Source of the DNA: Tenrec ecaudatus
Lineage: Eukaryota > Chordata > Mammalia > Afrosoricida > Tenrecidae
Length of the DNA stretch: 64,000 bases
Assembly (NCBI RefSeq): GCF_050624435.1
Contig: NC_134546.1
Coordinates: 15,089,001-15,153,000, forward strand
Direction of reading: 5' to 3'
A model generated the notes under the pieces. The model saw nothing but the letters and a program-made list of their open reading frames with translations. It ran no database searches and was not told the DNA's origin. A program made the translations under genes and the position numbers. Positions 45,500-56,757 of the stretch are shown here, one piece after another; within the stretch, counting starts at the first letter, position 1; each line of letters starts with the position of its first letter.

Positions 45500-46765
45500 T
45501 TGTTTGTTCTTATGGCGGTCCATAGTACTGTCAACATTCTTCACCGGCACCATGGATTCTTCTTCGTTCTTCCTTATTCGATGTCCAACTTTCACTTGCA
45601 TATGAGGCAACTGGAAATACATGGATTGTGTCAGGTGCACTTTAGTCCTCAAAGGAACATCCTTGCTTTCAAACCCTTTAAAAGGGTTATGTGCAGATTT
45701 ACCCCATGCAATGATTGTCTGCTGGACTGCTGCTTCCATGAACACTGATCGTGAACCTAAGCAAGACGAAACCCTTGACATTTTCAATCTTCTCTTTGCT
45801 CGTCATGATGCTACCTACTGGTCCAGTTGTGAGGATTTTGGTCTTTACGTTGAGTTGTAATCTTCATCGGCAAGCACTTCGAGTCCTCCTTGCTGTCAGC
45901 AAGCGACCTTGTGTCTTCTGCGCACTGCAGGTTAATCAGCCTTCTTCCAGTTGCGATGTTGCATTCTTCATACAAGCCAGCTGCTCTGGTTATTTGCTCA
46001 GCATGCAGACTGGATAAGCACGGTGATAAGACAACTCTGACGTACAACCTTTCCCTTTTAAACCATGCAGGCTGCCCTTGTTCTATGTGCACAATTGCCT
46101 CTCGATCCGTGGACCGATTCTTCAACAGGCATAATGTGGTGTTCCGGAATTCCCTTTCTTCTCAAGGCCATCCCTAATTCATGAAGGCTCACACAATCAA
46201 ATGCCTTAATATATTCAATAAAACACAAATACGCATTTTTCTGTGTCCTCTGCTTTCAGTCAAGATCCATGTGATATCAGCCCTTGTTCTATGTCCTCTT
46301 CTGAATCCGGCCGGAACCTCGGGTCACTCTTTGTCAATATACGGCTGTAACTGTTGGTGAATGATCTTCAGCAAAGTCTTACTTGCATCGGATATTAACG
46401 ACATTGTTATTTGTATATTCTGTTGGGTCGCCTTTCTTTGGAATGGGTACGGATGTCTTTCAATCCATTGGCCAAGTAGCTGTCTTCCAAATGTCTTGGC
46501 ATAGACAAGTGAGGGCTTCCAGTGCTTCAGGAGCTTGGTGGAACATTCTAGTGGCATCCTGTCAATTCCTGAAGGGGCTGATGGTTTCATTGCAACTTAT
46601 TCTTCTTCCTTTAGGACCCTTGGTCCTTGCTCCTATGTTACCCTTGAAATTGTTGAATGCCAGTGATCATGCTATTCTTTCTATCTTCTTTTGATGCTCC
46701 TGGCATCATTCAATATTTTGCCTAGAGAATCTTTCAATATTACAATTCAAGGTTGAAATTTCAAA
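45500..46765 (-). mobile_element. RTE/BovB-type LINE, RT domain remnant, minus
   Basis: On the minus strand 46590-46324 encodes an early RT-like stretch (SAPSGIDRMPLE, then IERHPYPFQRK, MSLISDASKTLLKIIHQQLQ), and 46125-45811 encodes RRLINLQCAEDTRSLADSKED. The latter is the RTE active-site region, with YADD changed to CAED. Frameshifts and stops separate the parts. It stops short of the usual RTE tail at about 45500, so the 3' end is lost or deleted. I estimate about 40% of the family ORF is represented. Confidence 0.85.
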
Positions 46766-47227
46766 AGAAGGACACAATAGTGACATGAGAAAATCGAAAA
46801 CCTATCTTATAATTCATCAGGAGATTTTAAGAAGATTCAGTACTAACTAATATCATTTTTGACCAGTACCACCCATGGTATATCTTAAGTACAAGTGAAA
46901 TAAAGTGTATATATATATGTATATATATATATATTTCAAATAACAGCCAATCGTTTGAGTTAACAACCTGGAAACATGGTAGGTAAGTAGCAGCAACAAT
47001 GCTGAGACATTACATGAGAAAAAGAGAAATAACAGCTTTCTCTAACGAGAAACAAGCATTAAAGAACAGACCATGAAGACTATGACTACAGGTTAGGAAA
47101 AAATGTAAGGTGCCACTCTTCATTTCAATAAACTTAACACTTAGGAAAGTTTATCAGGAACATTGTAAGAGTCATTGCTAAGGGCACGGGATGTTCTATT
47201 TTTTATTAAGGTAATACTCAAGCTTCA
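46766..47227. other. Unassigned, with TA-rich repeat
   Basis: A TATA-rich microsatellite lies at 46905-46937. No gene recognised. Confidence 0.5.
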
Positions 47228-47422
47228 AAATAAGGGAACTGTGGCTCATTATGTATCAGGAGAGACCAGTCCCTGGAAAAGGATGTAATGCTTGTGGAGT
47301 GGAGGATCAGTGCAAAAGAAGCCCATCACAGTGATGGATCAACCTACTGGCTGCAACAAAGGGCTCAAACAGCAATTATGAGGGTCAAGTTGAGTCAGAA
47401 CTCACCCAATGGCATCTAACCA
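47228..47422 (+). mobile_element. RTE 3' tail fragment, plus
   Basis: GACCAGTCCCTGGAAAAGG, GTGATGGATCAACCTACTGG, CTGCAACAAAGGGCTCAAAC and the tail CACCCAATGGCATCTAACC, the plus-strand form of the fragments at 8779 and 54836. The usual CAA run is missing. Confidence 0.82.
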
Positions 47423-48328
47423 TACACATGTATATTTTCTTCTCTCCCATGCCTCAGTTGCTTTAAATTCCCATCAGCGTCCTTCCTCTTTGTTCCTTGT
47501 GTGTTCTATTTTTGGGGTTGCCCACCACCTCATCTAAGAATCTCTTCCCATTTAGCTAAGAACAGATGGAGCCTTGAAAATTGACATTTCCCCCAAAGGA
47601 ATAGAAGCAACGACTAGGCTTTCCATCCCCACCCAGCCCATCTGTCCCTTCCAAAGAAAGTCTGTCCAGGCAAGTTACCTGGTGATGGGATTTTTGCACA
47701 AGTATAATACTGTGCTTTTTTATTATACTCATTCCTTTACACAGAACTTTCACATGTTATTCTACCTTGATCTTTGTAACTGGTTTTATTATCTCTATTT
47801 TGGAGGGAAAAAAACCAACCCAACACCTTAGGATTCAGAAGGTTAAGTGATTTGCCCCAGGTCCAGGTACAGAGTGAGCTAATGATAATAACAGAACAAG
47901 AACCTAAATAGCCTAAGCTTTAGTTAAAAGATATTGTTACCATATTAACAAAGTAGTATGTAAGCAAGAGGGCTGAGAGACAATTGTTTTCTTTGTCATC
48001 ATACTAAGGGTGTTGTTCAGGACATTCAATTATATCTGGGCATTTCAGTTGCCACAGGATCTTACAGTCCTTTAAAAAGTTTCATGTCACAATCAAACGT
48101 GGAGGAGAATATGGGAACTACTTTGGCCATTTAACAGGAGACGCTTTTTGTTGTTGTTGTTGTTTTTGTTCTGAGTCAAAGAGTGTGAAGGTCAGACAGT
48201 GTTGCCCAATTTCTGTGGCCTCATTCGAAGTCAGAGAGTACGTGTCGCCATTCATCATAGCACCCACCGCCACAGGAGACGTGGCACTGCCCACGAGAAA
48301 GAACACTCGGGAACCCAGCGACTTTAGG
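47423..48328. other. Mostly unassigned; MIR-like patch (minus) at 47745-47885
   Basis: TTTTATTATCTCTATTTTGG and GGTTAAGTGATTTGCCCCAGG indicate an inverted MIR/L2-type core. A (GTT)n run lies near 48149-48165. Nothing else assigned. Confidence 0.5.
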
Positions 48329-48542
48329 AGCCCAAGCGGTGCGTATGGTTTGTGAGAGGTGACTGGCTTGAAGGTTAGTGCTTTGAATCTATCAAGCGGT
48401 GCTGTGGAAGAAAGGCCTGGTGAGCTTCTCCCACAAATACTACAACCAAGAAAACCATATAGCGATGGTTTGTTCAGGAACACACGGGGTTGCCATGACT
48501 CAGAATTGAATCGTTGGCAACAGGTTTGGTTTGGCTTGATTG
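48329..48542 (+). mobile_element. AfroSINE, plus
   Basis: GGAGCCCAAGCGGTGCG head, GGTTAGTGCTTTGAATC, GGAAGAAAGGCCTGGTG and tail GGTTGCCATGACTCAGAATT ... TTTGGTTTGGCTTG. Confidence 0.82.
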
Positions 48543-48859
48543 AGGGGAGCATCTGAGACTTTCAGTGTGCCGTGACCTATTGACCCCCACTGGATTTCCA
48601 GCCTCAATATTCCTTACTGCTAGAAGTTGTATTAGGAAGCAAACTGTGCAACTTGCTAATTGAGTGAATAAGTAGGACTAAAATTTGAGGGCCTCATAAC
48701 GTACGCTTGATTTTATAAGAAACTCAAACTTTCCCTCTGTGGTTGCGCCATTTTACATGCTCACCAGTAATGCGAGCGCTTCAGTTGCTACACATCCTTC
48801 TGACTCTTGGCATTACAGGCCTTTCTCATTTTAGCTATTTTAATGACTGTGCACTGGTA

Positions 48860-49024
48860 GGAAAAATGAAATGCTGATTCATAGCGACCCCTGTGGGTTT
48901 CTGGGAATTTAACTGTTTCCTCGAGTAGAAAGTTCAGTCTTTCTCCCACGCGGCTGATGGTGGTTTTGAACTGCTGACCATGTGATTGCAGCCCAACTTG
49001 GACCCATTCCACCACAGGACTCCA
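48860..49024 (-). mobile_element. AfroSINE, minus
   Basis: GCTGATTCATAGCGACCC, TCAGTCTTTCTCCCACG, GTTTTGAACTGCTGACC and inverted head ACCACAGGACTCC. Confidence 0.85.
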
Positions 49025-49089
49025 TGGGAAGAAAAAGGAAGGAAATAAAGAGGACATGGATTGCTATTCATCCAATATAAAAGGAAAAG

Positions 49090-50960
49090 CCATACAGAAA
49101 CAGAAAGATGATTATTTAAAAATGTATTTTAAATGGATAAGCTCCTAAAAAGACTGACAAAGAAAAAAGAAGGCAAACATTATCATTATGACAAATGAAA
49201 GTGAAAACATCTATAGATGTGGTAGAACTTAAATAGGATTACTTTTTTTCCAACAGATTTGATAGAACTGGACAAATTCTCTAAAAGACACACTATTCAT
49301 AAGCTTTTATATACTAAGAAAATTGAATTTTGAATAAAAAACTTTCATATAAATAAAACTCCAGGCCCAGATAGCTTCGCTGATAAAGTCTAACACTGAA
49401 AATAAAACCAATTATGCAAAGGCATTTGACTGCATGGGTCATCACGAATGAGGGCTGCTCTTGAGTTGAATGGGAATCCCAGGACCCTTAATTGTGCTCA
49501 TGTGGAATCTGTACGAGAATCAAGAAGCAGTTATGTGACCAGAACAAGGAAATGATGCATGGCTTTAAATCAGGAAAGGTGTGCATCAGGGTTGTATCCT
49601 CTCACGCTACTTATTCAATCTGTATGCTGAGCCAGTCATCAGAGAAGTTGGATTATACGAAGAAGAACATGATGTCAGGCTTGAAGGAAGGCTTATTAAC
49701 CTACAGTGTGCAGATGACACAACCTTGCTTGCTGAAAGTAATGACTGGAAGCACTTGCTGATGAAGATCAAGGATTGTAGCTGTCAATATGGATTACAAC
49801 TCAATGTCAAGAAAACCAAAATCCTCATAACTGTATCAATAGGTAATAAGTGGAGACTAGATTGAAGTTGTCAAGGATTTTTTCTTGTTTGGATCCACAA
49901 CCAATGCTCATGGAAGCAGCCATCAAGCAATCAAAGAATGAGTTGTGTTGGGTACATCTGCTGCCCAAGACCTCTTTAAAATGCTGAAGAGTGAGGATGT
50001 TACTGTGAGAACTAAGGCTTGCCTGACCTAAGTCACGGCGCTTACCATTGCCTTGTATGCATGTGAAAGCTGGACACTGAATAAGGAAGACCAAAGACAA
50101 GTTGATGCATTTGAATTATGGTGCCGGAGAAGAATACCGAAAGTACCAAGGACTGCCAAAAGAACAAACACATCTGTCTTGAGAGACAGAAGGAGAGCTA
50201 GAATGCTCCTTAGAGGCAAGGAGGGTGAGATTTCATCTCACGTACTTTGGACATCGAGGCAGGAAAGACCAGTCCCCGCAGAAGGTCAACATGCTTGGGA
50301 AAGCAGAGGGGCAGCAAAAAAAGAAGCAGACCCTCGACCGGATGAACTGACATGACGTCTGCAACCATGGGCTTAAAGAAAAGAACAATTGTGGGGCCCG
50401 TGCAGGACTGAGAGGCATTTCCTTTCGCTTTGCATAGGGTTGCTATAAGTTGGAGCCAGCTCTACATCATCTAACAACAACAACAACAACAACAAAATTA
50501 AAATACCAATCTTAAATAAACCCTTCCCGATAATAGAGGAGGAAAGGATACTTCCTAGTTGGGTTGTTTTGTGTTTTTTTTAAATGAGGCCAGATGACCT
50601 TAATACCCAAACCTGACAAAGATATTATAAAAGAAGGAAAGCTATAGATAAAAATCTCCCGTGGGCGTCTGTACAAATTTTGCTTATGATTTATTTGCCA
50701 AAAATGTTATCAAGTCAAATCCAACAATATACAATATAGCCAGCACATTAGGACCTAAAAGGTTTATCCTTAGAATTCAGGGTGGTTGAACGTTTGGGAA
50801 CCTTTGATACTTCACCGTATTAACAGAAGGAGCCCAACCAGACCACCACATCATTAAATGCAAAAAAGAAAACACTTGAACACCAGCATCTGTTCACGAT
50901 AAAAGCTCTCGGCAAACTACAAATAGAAGGAGAGTTCTTCAAGCTCAGGAAAAGCCATTT
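49090..50960 (+). mobile_element. Old L1 ORF2 region, plus, split by an RTE
   Basis: Left part ends with ACTCCAGGCCCAGATAGC. The right part (from about 50500) has AATACCAATCTTAAATAAACC, ACCTTAATACCCAAACCTG, AATCCAACAATATAC and later GGCAAACTACAAATAGAAGG, in ORF2 order. All frames are broken. Confidence 0.85.
49403..50496 (+). mobile_element. RTE/BovB-type LINE 3' half, plus, with (CAA)n tail
   Basis: Most complete RTE in the window. It starts in RT (GCAAAGGCATTTGACTGCAT, an AKAFDC-like block). It then encodes an open 94-codon stretch at 49581-49865 with MHQGCILSRYLFNLYAEP and LINLQCADDTTLLAES, followed by the RTE C-terminal region (ALYACESWTL-like, 50053 on) and a (CAA)n tail at about 50478-50496. 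The RTE catalytic YADD reads CADD. Interrupted by frameshifts, so not functional. Flanking AATAAAACCAAT / AAAATACCAAT is a rough target duplication in the host L1. Confidence 0.9.
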
Positions 50961-50969
50961 AGAAACAAA

Positions 50970-51790
50970 CTTAGAGCTTACTTACAGAAAGGTAGAATCT
51001 TTGTACTCTGCAGAGTTGTGGATTACTTAATGGGGTTCTTCTAGCCAGTCTGTAACTCCCACAAAACAACCTTTTCCTGATGGGCATGGGTAAGAGAAGG
51101 TGGTGGGTGATAGAAATAGAATTCTGTTGTGATTGGTTGTTAACAGCATTCTTTATCATTGCCATCCTGCTGGGTATAAAACGAGCTGTCTCAGAAACAG
51201 GAAGGGGGGATCTCACTACCAGCAACAGAGATGAGCCAGGAGTGGGGCACATTTGGACCCTGGATCCCCTTGAGCCAGGAGACAGCTTTGACACTGAAGG
51301 AGCAGCAGCAGCAGCAGAATCAGGAGCCATAGACTGAGACGGAGCTGTGAACTTCCCCTTCCACAGGGCAAGCAAAGCTGAGTGCTCTGGGGCAGTAGGC
51401 TGGCTTGTGGAGAGGGGTGACTCTGGGCACTTAATTGGGGAATAAAGTGGCCTTTGGAGCTAGAGCTGATTGAAGCTTACAGCAGAGGGTCTGCCCTGTG
51501 GGCATTCCTTGGGAGCCCTAAGCAAGTTTTGTAACGTTGCTTGCAAGTAGGACAGAGGCCGGGCCAAGAGGCTGAGGGCTGGAGAGAGGCCTGCATGTGG
51601 GCATGGCAGAGGCTGTCCTGACTGGACAACTGTGTCCTGTGCATTTGTATCTGATTTGTAACCTGTTAACTCCCCTAATAAGCCCCACAAACATGAGTGT
51701 TGTCGATGACTTCTGTCTAGGCATTGCAATGAATTACAAACTGAGTTGAAAAGCAGAGCGCTGTGGGAGACTGAGCACCCTCCAACACGG
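50970..51790 (+). mobile_element. LTR-like block, possible solo LTR
   Basis: TATA box TATAAA at 51175-51180, poly(A)-type AATAAA at 51441-51446, and a 3' part reading CATGAGTGTTGTCGATGAC and GCATTGCAATGAATTAC, as in some ERVL-class LTRs. A (GCA)5 run lies near 51300-51316. No clear TG...CA ends or flanking duplication, so the class is tentative. The overlapping minus-strand frames have no homology. Confidence 0.42.
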
Positions 51791-52436
51791 GAAACGACAT
51801 AAAGATGTTTGCTCTTAACGTTCATACTCAGTGTTGAATTGGACATACTAGCCAGAGGCTTACAACGAGAAAAGAAAATACACAGATTATTAGAAAGCAC
51901 ATCTGTATCTAGCAGTTAACGATTGTGTTTGAAGAAAGTATTAAGCTACTTACATAAAAGATATTAGGATAAATGAATTTAGTGAGGTTGGAGGATATAA
52001 TATCAGTTATAAAAACCACCATTTCTCAAGGAAATATATAAACACTATTTCACAAGTATATATAAATATGTAAAACACAAAATAACTAATATTACTATTT
52101 TAAATATTTTAATAGTTTTATAAGTGAAATTTAGAATTTACGGCTATTTGGTGATTTTTATTAAAATTTAAAAAAATTTTACTGGCCATTTCCTTTTCTT
52201 TTGTGAGTTGCCTGTTCATGCCATTTACTTTTTTCTCCTATATCACACATCCTAGGATTATTTTTTCTTACTGGTTTACAATTTTCTTCTTTGAATTGTA
52301 TATTAAGGCTACAGCTAATCCAAACAGAAATCCAGGAGGGCGAGCTTGCATCTTTTAGAAAGCAAGTCTAGCCCTCTTCCTCCTCATCCCACACAGTCCC
52401 ATAGCAACCTCTCCGCCACCACCCTCCCACGGACCC
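51791..52436. other. AT-rich unassigned sequence
   Basis: Especially AT-rich between 51900 and 52300. No gene recognised. Confidence 0.5.
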
Positions 52437-52575
52437 ATACCAAGCTCGCTGCTCTCCAGTAGATTCCGACTCATACAACCCTATGGGACAGATTAGAACT
52501 GCCCTGTGGCTTTCCAAACGGTGTATCTTTATAGGATTAGAAAGCCCCATCTGTCTCAAGCCTCCCACTGAAGAG
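52437..52575 (-). mobile_element. AfroSINE 3' part, minus
   Basis: GATTCCGACTCATACAACCC, TGGCTTTCCAAACGGTG and AAAGCCCCATCTGTCTC. The head portion is absent. Confidence 0.8.
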
Positions 52576-53054
52576 GGCCCCAAAGAGGTGAATATCAAGA
52601 TGCTATGTCCAGACAAATGCTCTACCTGCATTCTCTCCTTGGATGGAATGGGAAATGAGTCACATTGGGTCATTTTATTTCCCACTGTCATGGCCTCCAG
52701 AGCTGTTTGACTAAAGGGATCAATGCCATTGATCTAAGTCATCAGACTAACGATACTTGATCGATGACATCTGATTGCTTCCTGCCGCTGGAGCCCCTCC
52801 TGAGTCCTACTGGGCTGTGGAAAGTTATTAAAGACAGTGGGAACATTTGTCTGGACAACACAGGTTATGAGACCATACAAATAATCTTAAGAAAATAAAA
52901 CTCCACAGAATGCATGGGCATTTGCCTTTTAACTTTGTCTACACTTGACAGACATGAAAAGTTTGACTTTCATAGTTGGCTCTGTTTCTTTTCACTTATT
53001 ACTAGTTGCCTTTTCTACAGAGGATATTTTCATCCATCTGAAATTTCTTGCTTT
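52576..53054. other. Unassigned sequence
   Basis: No gene or repeat recognised. Confidence 0.5.
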
Positions 53055-53765
53055 TAAAAATAGTTTAAAAATAGTTTTATTGGAATATAAATCACATATT
53101 ATACAGTGTAACGGATCACTTATATTAAGAAGAGTTGTGTAATCATCATCAATCAATTTCAGGACATTTTCTTTCTTTCTCATATTGATTGTTGTTAGCT
53201 CCCCATTCCCTCCCAACCTCCCCTGCCATGCCCCTACTTAATTATTACTCCACTGACTCTCGCTATAGATATAGATATCCTGGATTTCATACAGGGAAAA
53301 TGATAAAAAAACAAAAACAAGAAATCAACAAAACCTCAATGACAATGAAGAAAAACTTCAATATTAAAAAAAGCAAAATGTTAAACGCGGAAACAACTTT
53401 AAAATGGGCCACTAGAGAGAGAACAGCGAGGTGCTCCATTGGCCGTAACTGACTTTGCAATGCCGTCCATCCGGTGGCAAAGGCTATCCGCATCTCTCAG
53501 CTATGGTCGGAGGGATTCACGGAGGCTTCACCCATGTGGGAATCTTGCACATGGATTTCCACTCTCACCCGGAGCCTGCTGCAAACTGTGTGTGCGGAAC
53601 TGAAGTCCTGATACAGTTCCCTCCTTCAGATTTGGATTTTGTTACTTTGTTATTCACAGTCCTTGGATCACACCAGGTGCTGCGTCCACGTGGGTTCAGT
53701 TAATGCCTCACTTAGGTGGCTCCTCGTGTTAAGACCCTAGGCACTCTCTGATAGTCGATGGTGTT
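53055..53765 (-). mobile_element. Older L1 3' end and 3'UTR, minus
   Basis: Begins with inverted L1 terminus TTTTATTGGAATATAAATC, AGTTGTGTAATCATC, then the A-rich AATATTAAAAAAAGC block and GGATCACACCAGGTGC. Same order as 62815-63790. Confidence 0.7.
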
Positions 53766-54835
53766 GCTATCATATTTATTGAATGATCGAAACAATACAA
53801 ACCACCAAAACAACTTTCAAGTGATTTTAAACTCATAAAAAGTTGCTCTGAAAACAAGAAGAAGAAGATATAAACCACAACAACCAAGTGGTGCCGGTAT
53901 GCTCTGTGGGTAGTGTCCCTCGCTGAAGTCACCTCCTTGATCGATTGGCTGCACCTGGGAAGTTCACCGCACGTTTCACTGTTTCACTGTCGTCTCTGAG
54001 AGGAGAGTTATGTCTGCCCTGTAACTTACAATAGGGACGTTTGAAATATAACTAAAAAAAGTCACAGGCTCAATACCAAAATCCAAATATGACGAAGGGA
54101 TAAGTATCAGAACTTAAATTGTGAAAACCCGATTTATAGAAGGCTATGGAGAGCCAAAAATCCATCTGCCGAGTGCCTAGTCAGAATAGCCTCTGGCAAA
54201 TCCCCTCTGGCCACAGTAGAGGAACTTGAACTGCTTTGTGTCTCTCAGACAGAGATGATTGTAAACTTGATGATGGTGGATGGACATACGGGGTAATAGG
54301 ACACCTGGTCAGTTGGCCTCCCTCTTGGCCCAACCTGAATTTACCTAAGATTTAAAATATTCCTTGCTTGTTCCATGACAGAAATGTTCTCGCTGGCTTA
54401 CTTTACTATTGCTGGCTTTCTTTCTTACTCTTTATTTTATTTTATTATTTTTTCTTTCTGTTATTTTCATTGTTTCTGTTAGGTTTCCCAGTTTATGAAG
54501 CACAGCAGATCGGATGCATCGAGACACTAACGGATGCAATGGTGTGTTGGGGGAGTGGAGAGGATAAAGGGAACAGGGGAGCAAATAATGAATGCAGGGG
54601 GAGGGTCCTCTAGAACTTACTGTGATGCTGTATACGCACCTTTCAAAAAAGGGACTTAACTATGGAAGTGTATGGTACACAAATTTTATAGCCATAAAAC
54701 CATCAAAATGAAAGGTATGCCGACTTGGCTCTCTGAAGACTGTTCTCACTACAAGGTAAACTTGGGCTGAATTAAACTTCTGACTTGAGGAGGAAACGCT
54801 CTCCGATTTTAAGTGATTTGCTTTGTGTGCGTTAG
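53766..54835. other. Unassigned intronic sequence
   Basis: Poly-T rich near 54410-54480. It may include more old L1 3'UTR on the left (TTGCTCTGAAAACAAG...), not resolved. No exon seen. Confidence 0.45.
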
Positions 54836-55175
54836 ATGCTGGTGAGTCAGTTCTGACCTTGAGGACAACAGACTAGAGCACCACTGTCCCCTGTGCCACC
54901 CTCCCAGCTGTTGTTGTGTGAGCCCACTGTGGCAGTCATGTGTCAATCCATCTGGCCGAGGGGCCGCTCCACTTCACCAAGCATGATGTTCTTCTCCAGG
55001 GATTGGTCTCTCCTGACAACATGTCCGAAGCATGAGTAAGGCTCACCATCCTGGCCTCTAAGGAGCACTCTGGCTGTACGTGTTCCAAGACAGATTTGTT
55101 TGTTTGTTCAGCAGTTGGTGGTACTTTCAGCATACTTCTTCCGCACCACCATTCAAACGCATCAATGTTTTTCTT
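54836..55175 (-). mobile_element. RTE 3' end, minus
   Basis: GCTGTTGTTGTGTGAGCCC, CACCAAGCATGATGTTCTTC, GGTCTCTCCTGACAACATG, GAGCACTCTGGCTGTACG and CAGATTTGTTTGTTTGTTC are parallel to the split copy at 4738-9190. Confidence 0.87.
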
Positions 55176-55553
55176 AGAATCAGTCTATTATAAATCAGGC
55201 GCGGCTGACGCACAAGTCAAAAACGCCAAGACTGCGGTTAGCACAATCACATGTCTATCCTCTCTTTCTTCTGGATGTGAGTTTTATATGTAAAAACCTA
55301 AGCTCTCGTGCTAGGATTCAGGATCTGTGAACTGCTGCTTAGATTGCCACAGAGCTTTGTCCTAAGACCCACCCAGAGAAAACAGATTCTCTGGCCTTTT
55401 AGCAGATGCCTGGACAGGCAAATAAACCTTTTGGTACGTTATATTTATAATACTTCAAACTAAATTTCACTGAAGAAATCCCATCCTTCAGTCCTTCTGA
55501 AGAATGTAGAAATTCTCACTGTACAGGTCAAGTGAGGAAGGAAGATGTTTTTC
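55176..55553. other. Unassigned sequence
   Basis: No gene recognised; nothing to add beyond short open frames. Confidence 0.5.
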
Positions 55554-55561
55554 ATCTCGTT

Positions 55562-55761
55562 CAGTAGTTCTCAACCTGTGGGTCAAGACCCCTTTGGGAG
55601 TCGAACGACCTTCTCACAGGGGTTGCACGATTCATCACAGTAGCAAAATAACAGTGATGATGTAGCAACGGAAATGTTATGGTGTGTGTGTGTGGGGGGG
55701 GGGCCAGAACCCAAGGAACTGTATGAAAGGGTCGCAACATTAGGAAGGTTGAGAACTACCA
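55562..55761. mobile_element. hAT-Charlie-type MITE (URR1-like), 200 bp
   Basis: Terminal inverted repeats GTAGTTCTCAACCT and AGGTTGAGAACTAC, and 8-bp flanks ATCTCGTT (55554-55561) and ATCTAGTT (55762-55769). Both fit hAT elements, which make 8-bp target duplications. Internal wording (CGACCTTCTCACAGGGG, GTAGCAAAATAACAG, AAGGGTCGCAACATTAGG) resembles the URR1 family I know from rodents. Non-coding. Confidence 0.82.
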
Positions 55762-55769
55762 ATCTAGTT

Positions 55770-56056
55770 CTTTCTAAATCATTTGCGAGAACCATCCCCC
55801 AGTGGGTTTTATTTTGTTTTTACACCTAAAGCAAACACTTAATGTTTTTCCCTCTAGACGATGACCTTTTGGAGGCAGATCTATCGGTTTGTCTTTGGTC
55901 CAGGAAACCTTTGTCCAGTGGTTGAGCGAGCTAATGTCTGCACCATCTCAGAACTCCGAAGGACAATGGAACTAGCCTCAGAGACCTCAGAGGATACACC
56001 GCTATACACCACAGGTGTAGTTGGAGTCCTCCTATAAGGAAAGGAGCGATTTCATC
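55770..56056. other. Unassigned sequence
   Basis: No gene or repeat recognised. Confidence 0.5.
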
Positions 56057-56212
56057 ACTGCTGCTGAGTTGATTCCAACTCACCGTAACTCTGTGGGGCA
56101 GAGTAGAACTGTTCCTTAGAGTTTCTGAGACCATACATCTTTACTGGAGTAGATAGCTACATCTTCCTCTCCAAGAGCATGCAGAGGATTTGAACTGCTG
56201 ACCTGGTGGTCT
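56057..56212 (-). mobile_element. AfroSINE, minus, first of a three-piece cluster
   Basis: GCTGAGTTGATTCCAACTC, CTCTGTGGGGCAGAGTAG, GAGTTTCTGAGACCATAC and GAACTGCTGACCTGGTGG. Lacks the extreme head. Confidence 0.85.
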
Positions 56213-56305
56213 TCCTACTCCCATCAAGAGTTATAGTCTGGGAAACCCAGAAGGACAGTTTTATCCTGTCCTGTGGGGTTGCTGGGAGTTAGAATGAACT
56301 TGATG
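56213..56305 (+). mobile_element. AfroSINE 3' half, plus, in the cluster
   Basis: CATCAAGAGTTATAGTCTGG, GGGAAACCCAGAAGGAC and GGGGTTGCTGGGAGTTAG run in the opposite direction to both neighbours. Confidence 0.8.
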
Positions 56306-56309
56306 GCTG

Positions 56310-56404
56310 AGAGACTTTTTCTCCTACAGCAAAGCTGGTGGGTTCCATCTGCTGACCTTCTGGATGACTGTCCAACACATAACCCACAATGCCACCAGGG
56401 CTCC
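56310..56404 (-). mobile_element. AfroSINE 5' half, minus, in the cluster
   Basis: GGTGGGTTCCATCTGCTGACC, CACATAACCCACAATGCC and inverted head CACCAGGGCTCCTTG. It overlaps in content with 56057-56212, so it is a separate copy. Confidence 0.82.
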
Positions 56405-56738
56405 TTGACACGAATAATAGTAAAGTAAAAAAGCAACAAGTACTGTCCCCAACCCAAACTTGGTGAAAACATGAAAAGACTCAAAGACACAGTGAGTAGA
56501 GAAACACAAAACAAGTCTCTATTTAGCACCCCATAGTCAAACTATTGGAAACCAGAACTGTACAATACGAGGTTTCCCCAAGACCCGGAAAAAAGCTCCG
56601 CTGGGCACAGTAGGAATTTTCCCCACAAGGCGAGTATTGAGCAGCTTGCTCTGAGTCAGTGCAGCCAGTGGTGTCCCTTGGGAAGGTTCTCTCTGGTCAC
56701 AGTGAATTTATTCATGAAAGCAGCTTCGCTCGAACCTC

Positions 56739-56757
56739 TTTTTTTTTTTTTTTTTTG
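56739..56757. repeat. Poly-T run
   Basis: About 18-19 T, just upstream of the mariner coding remnant. Confidence 0.9.
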
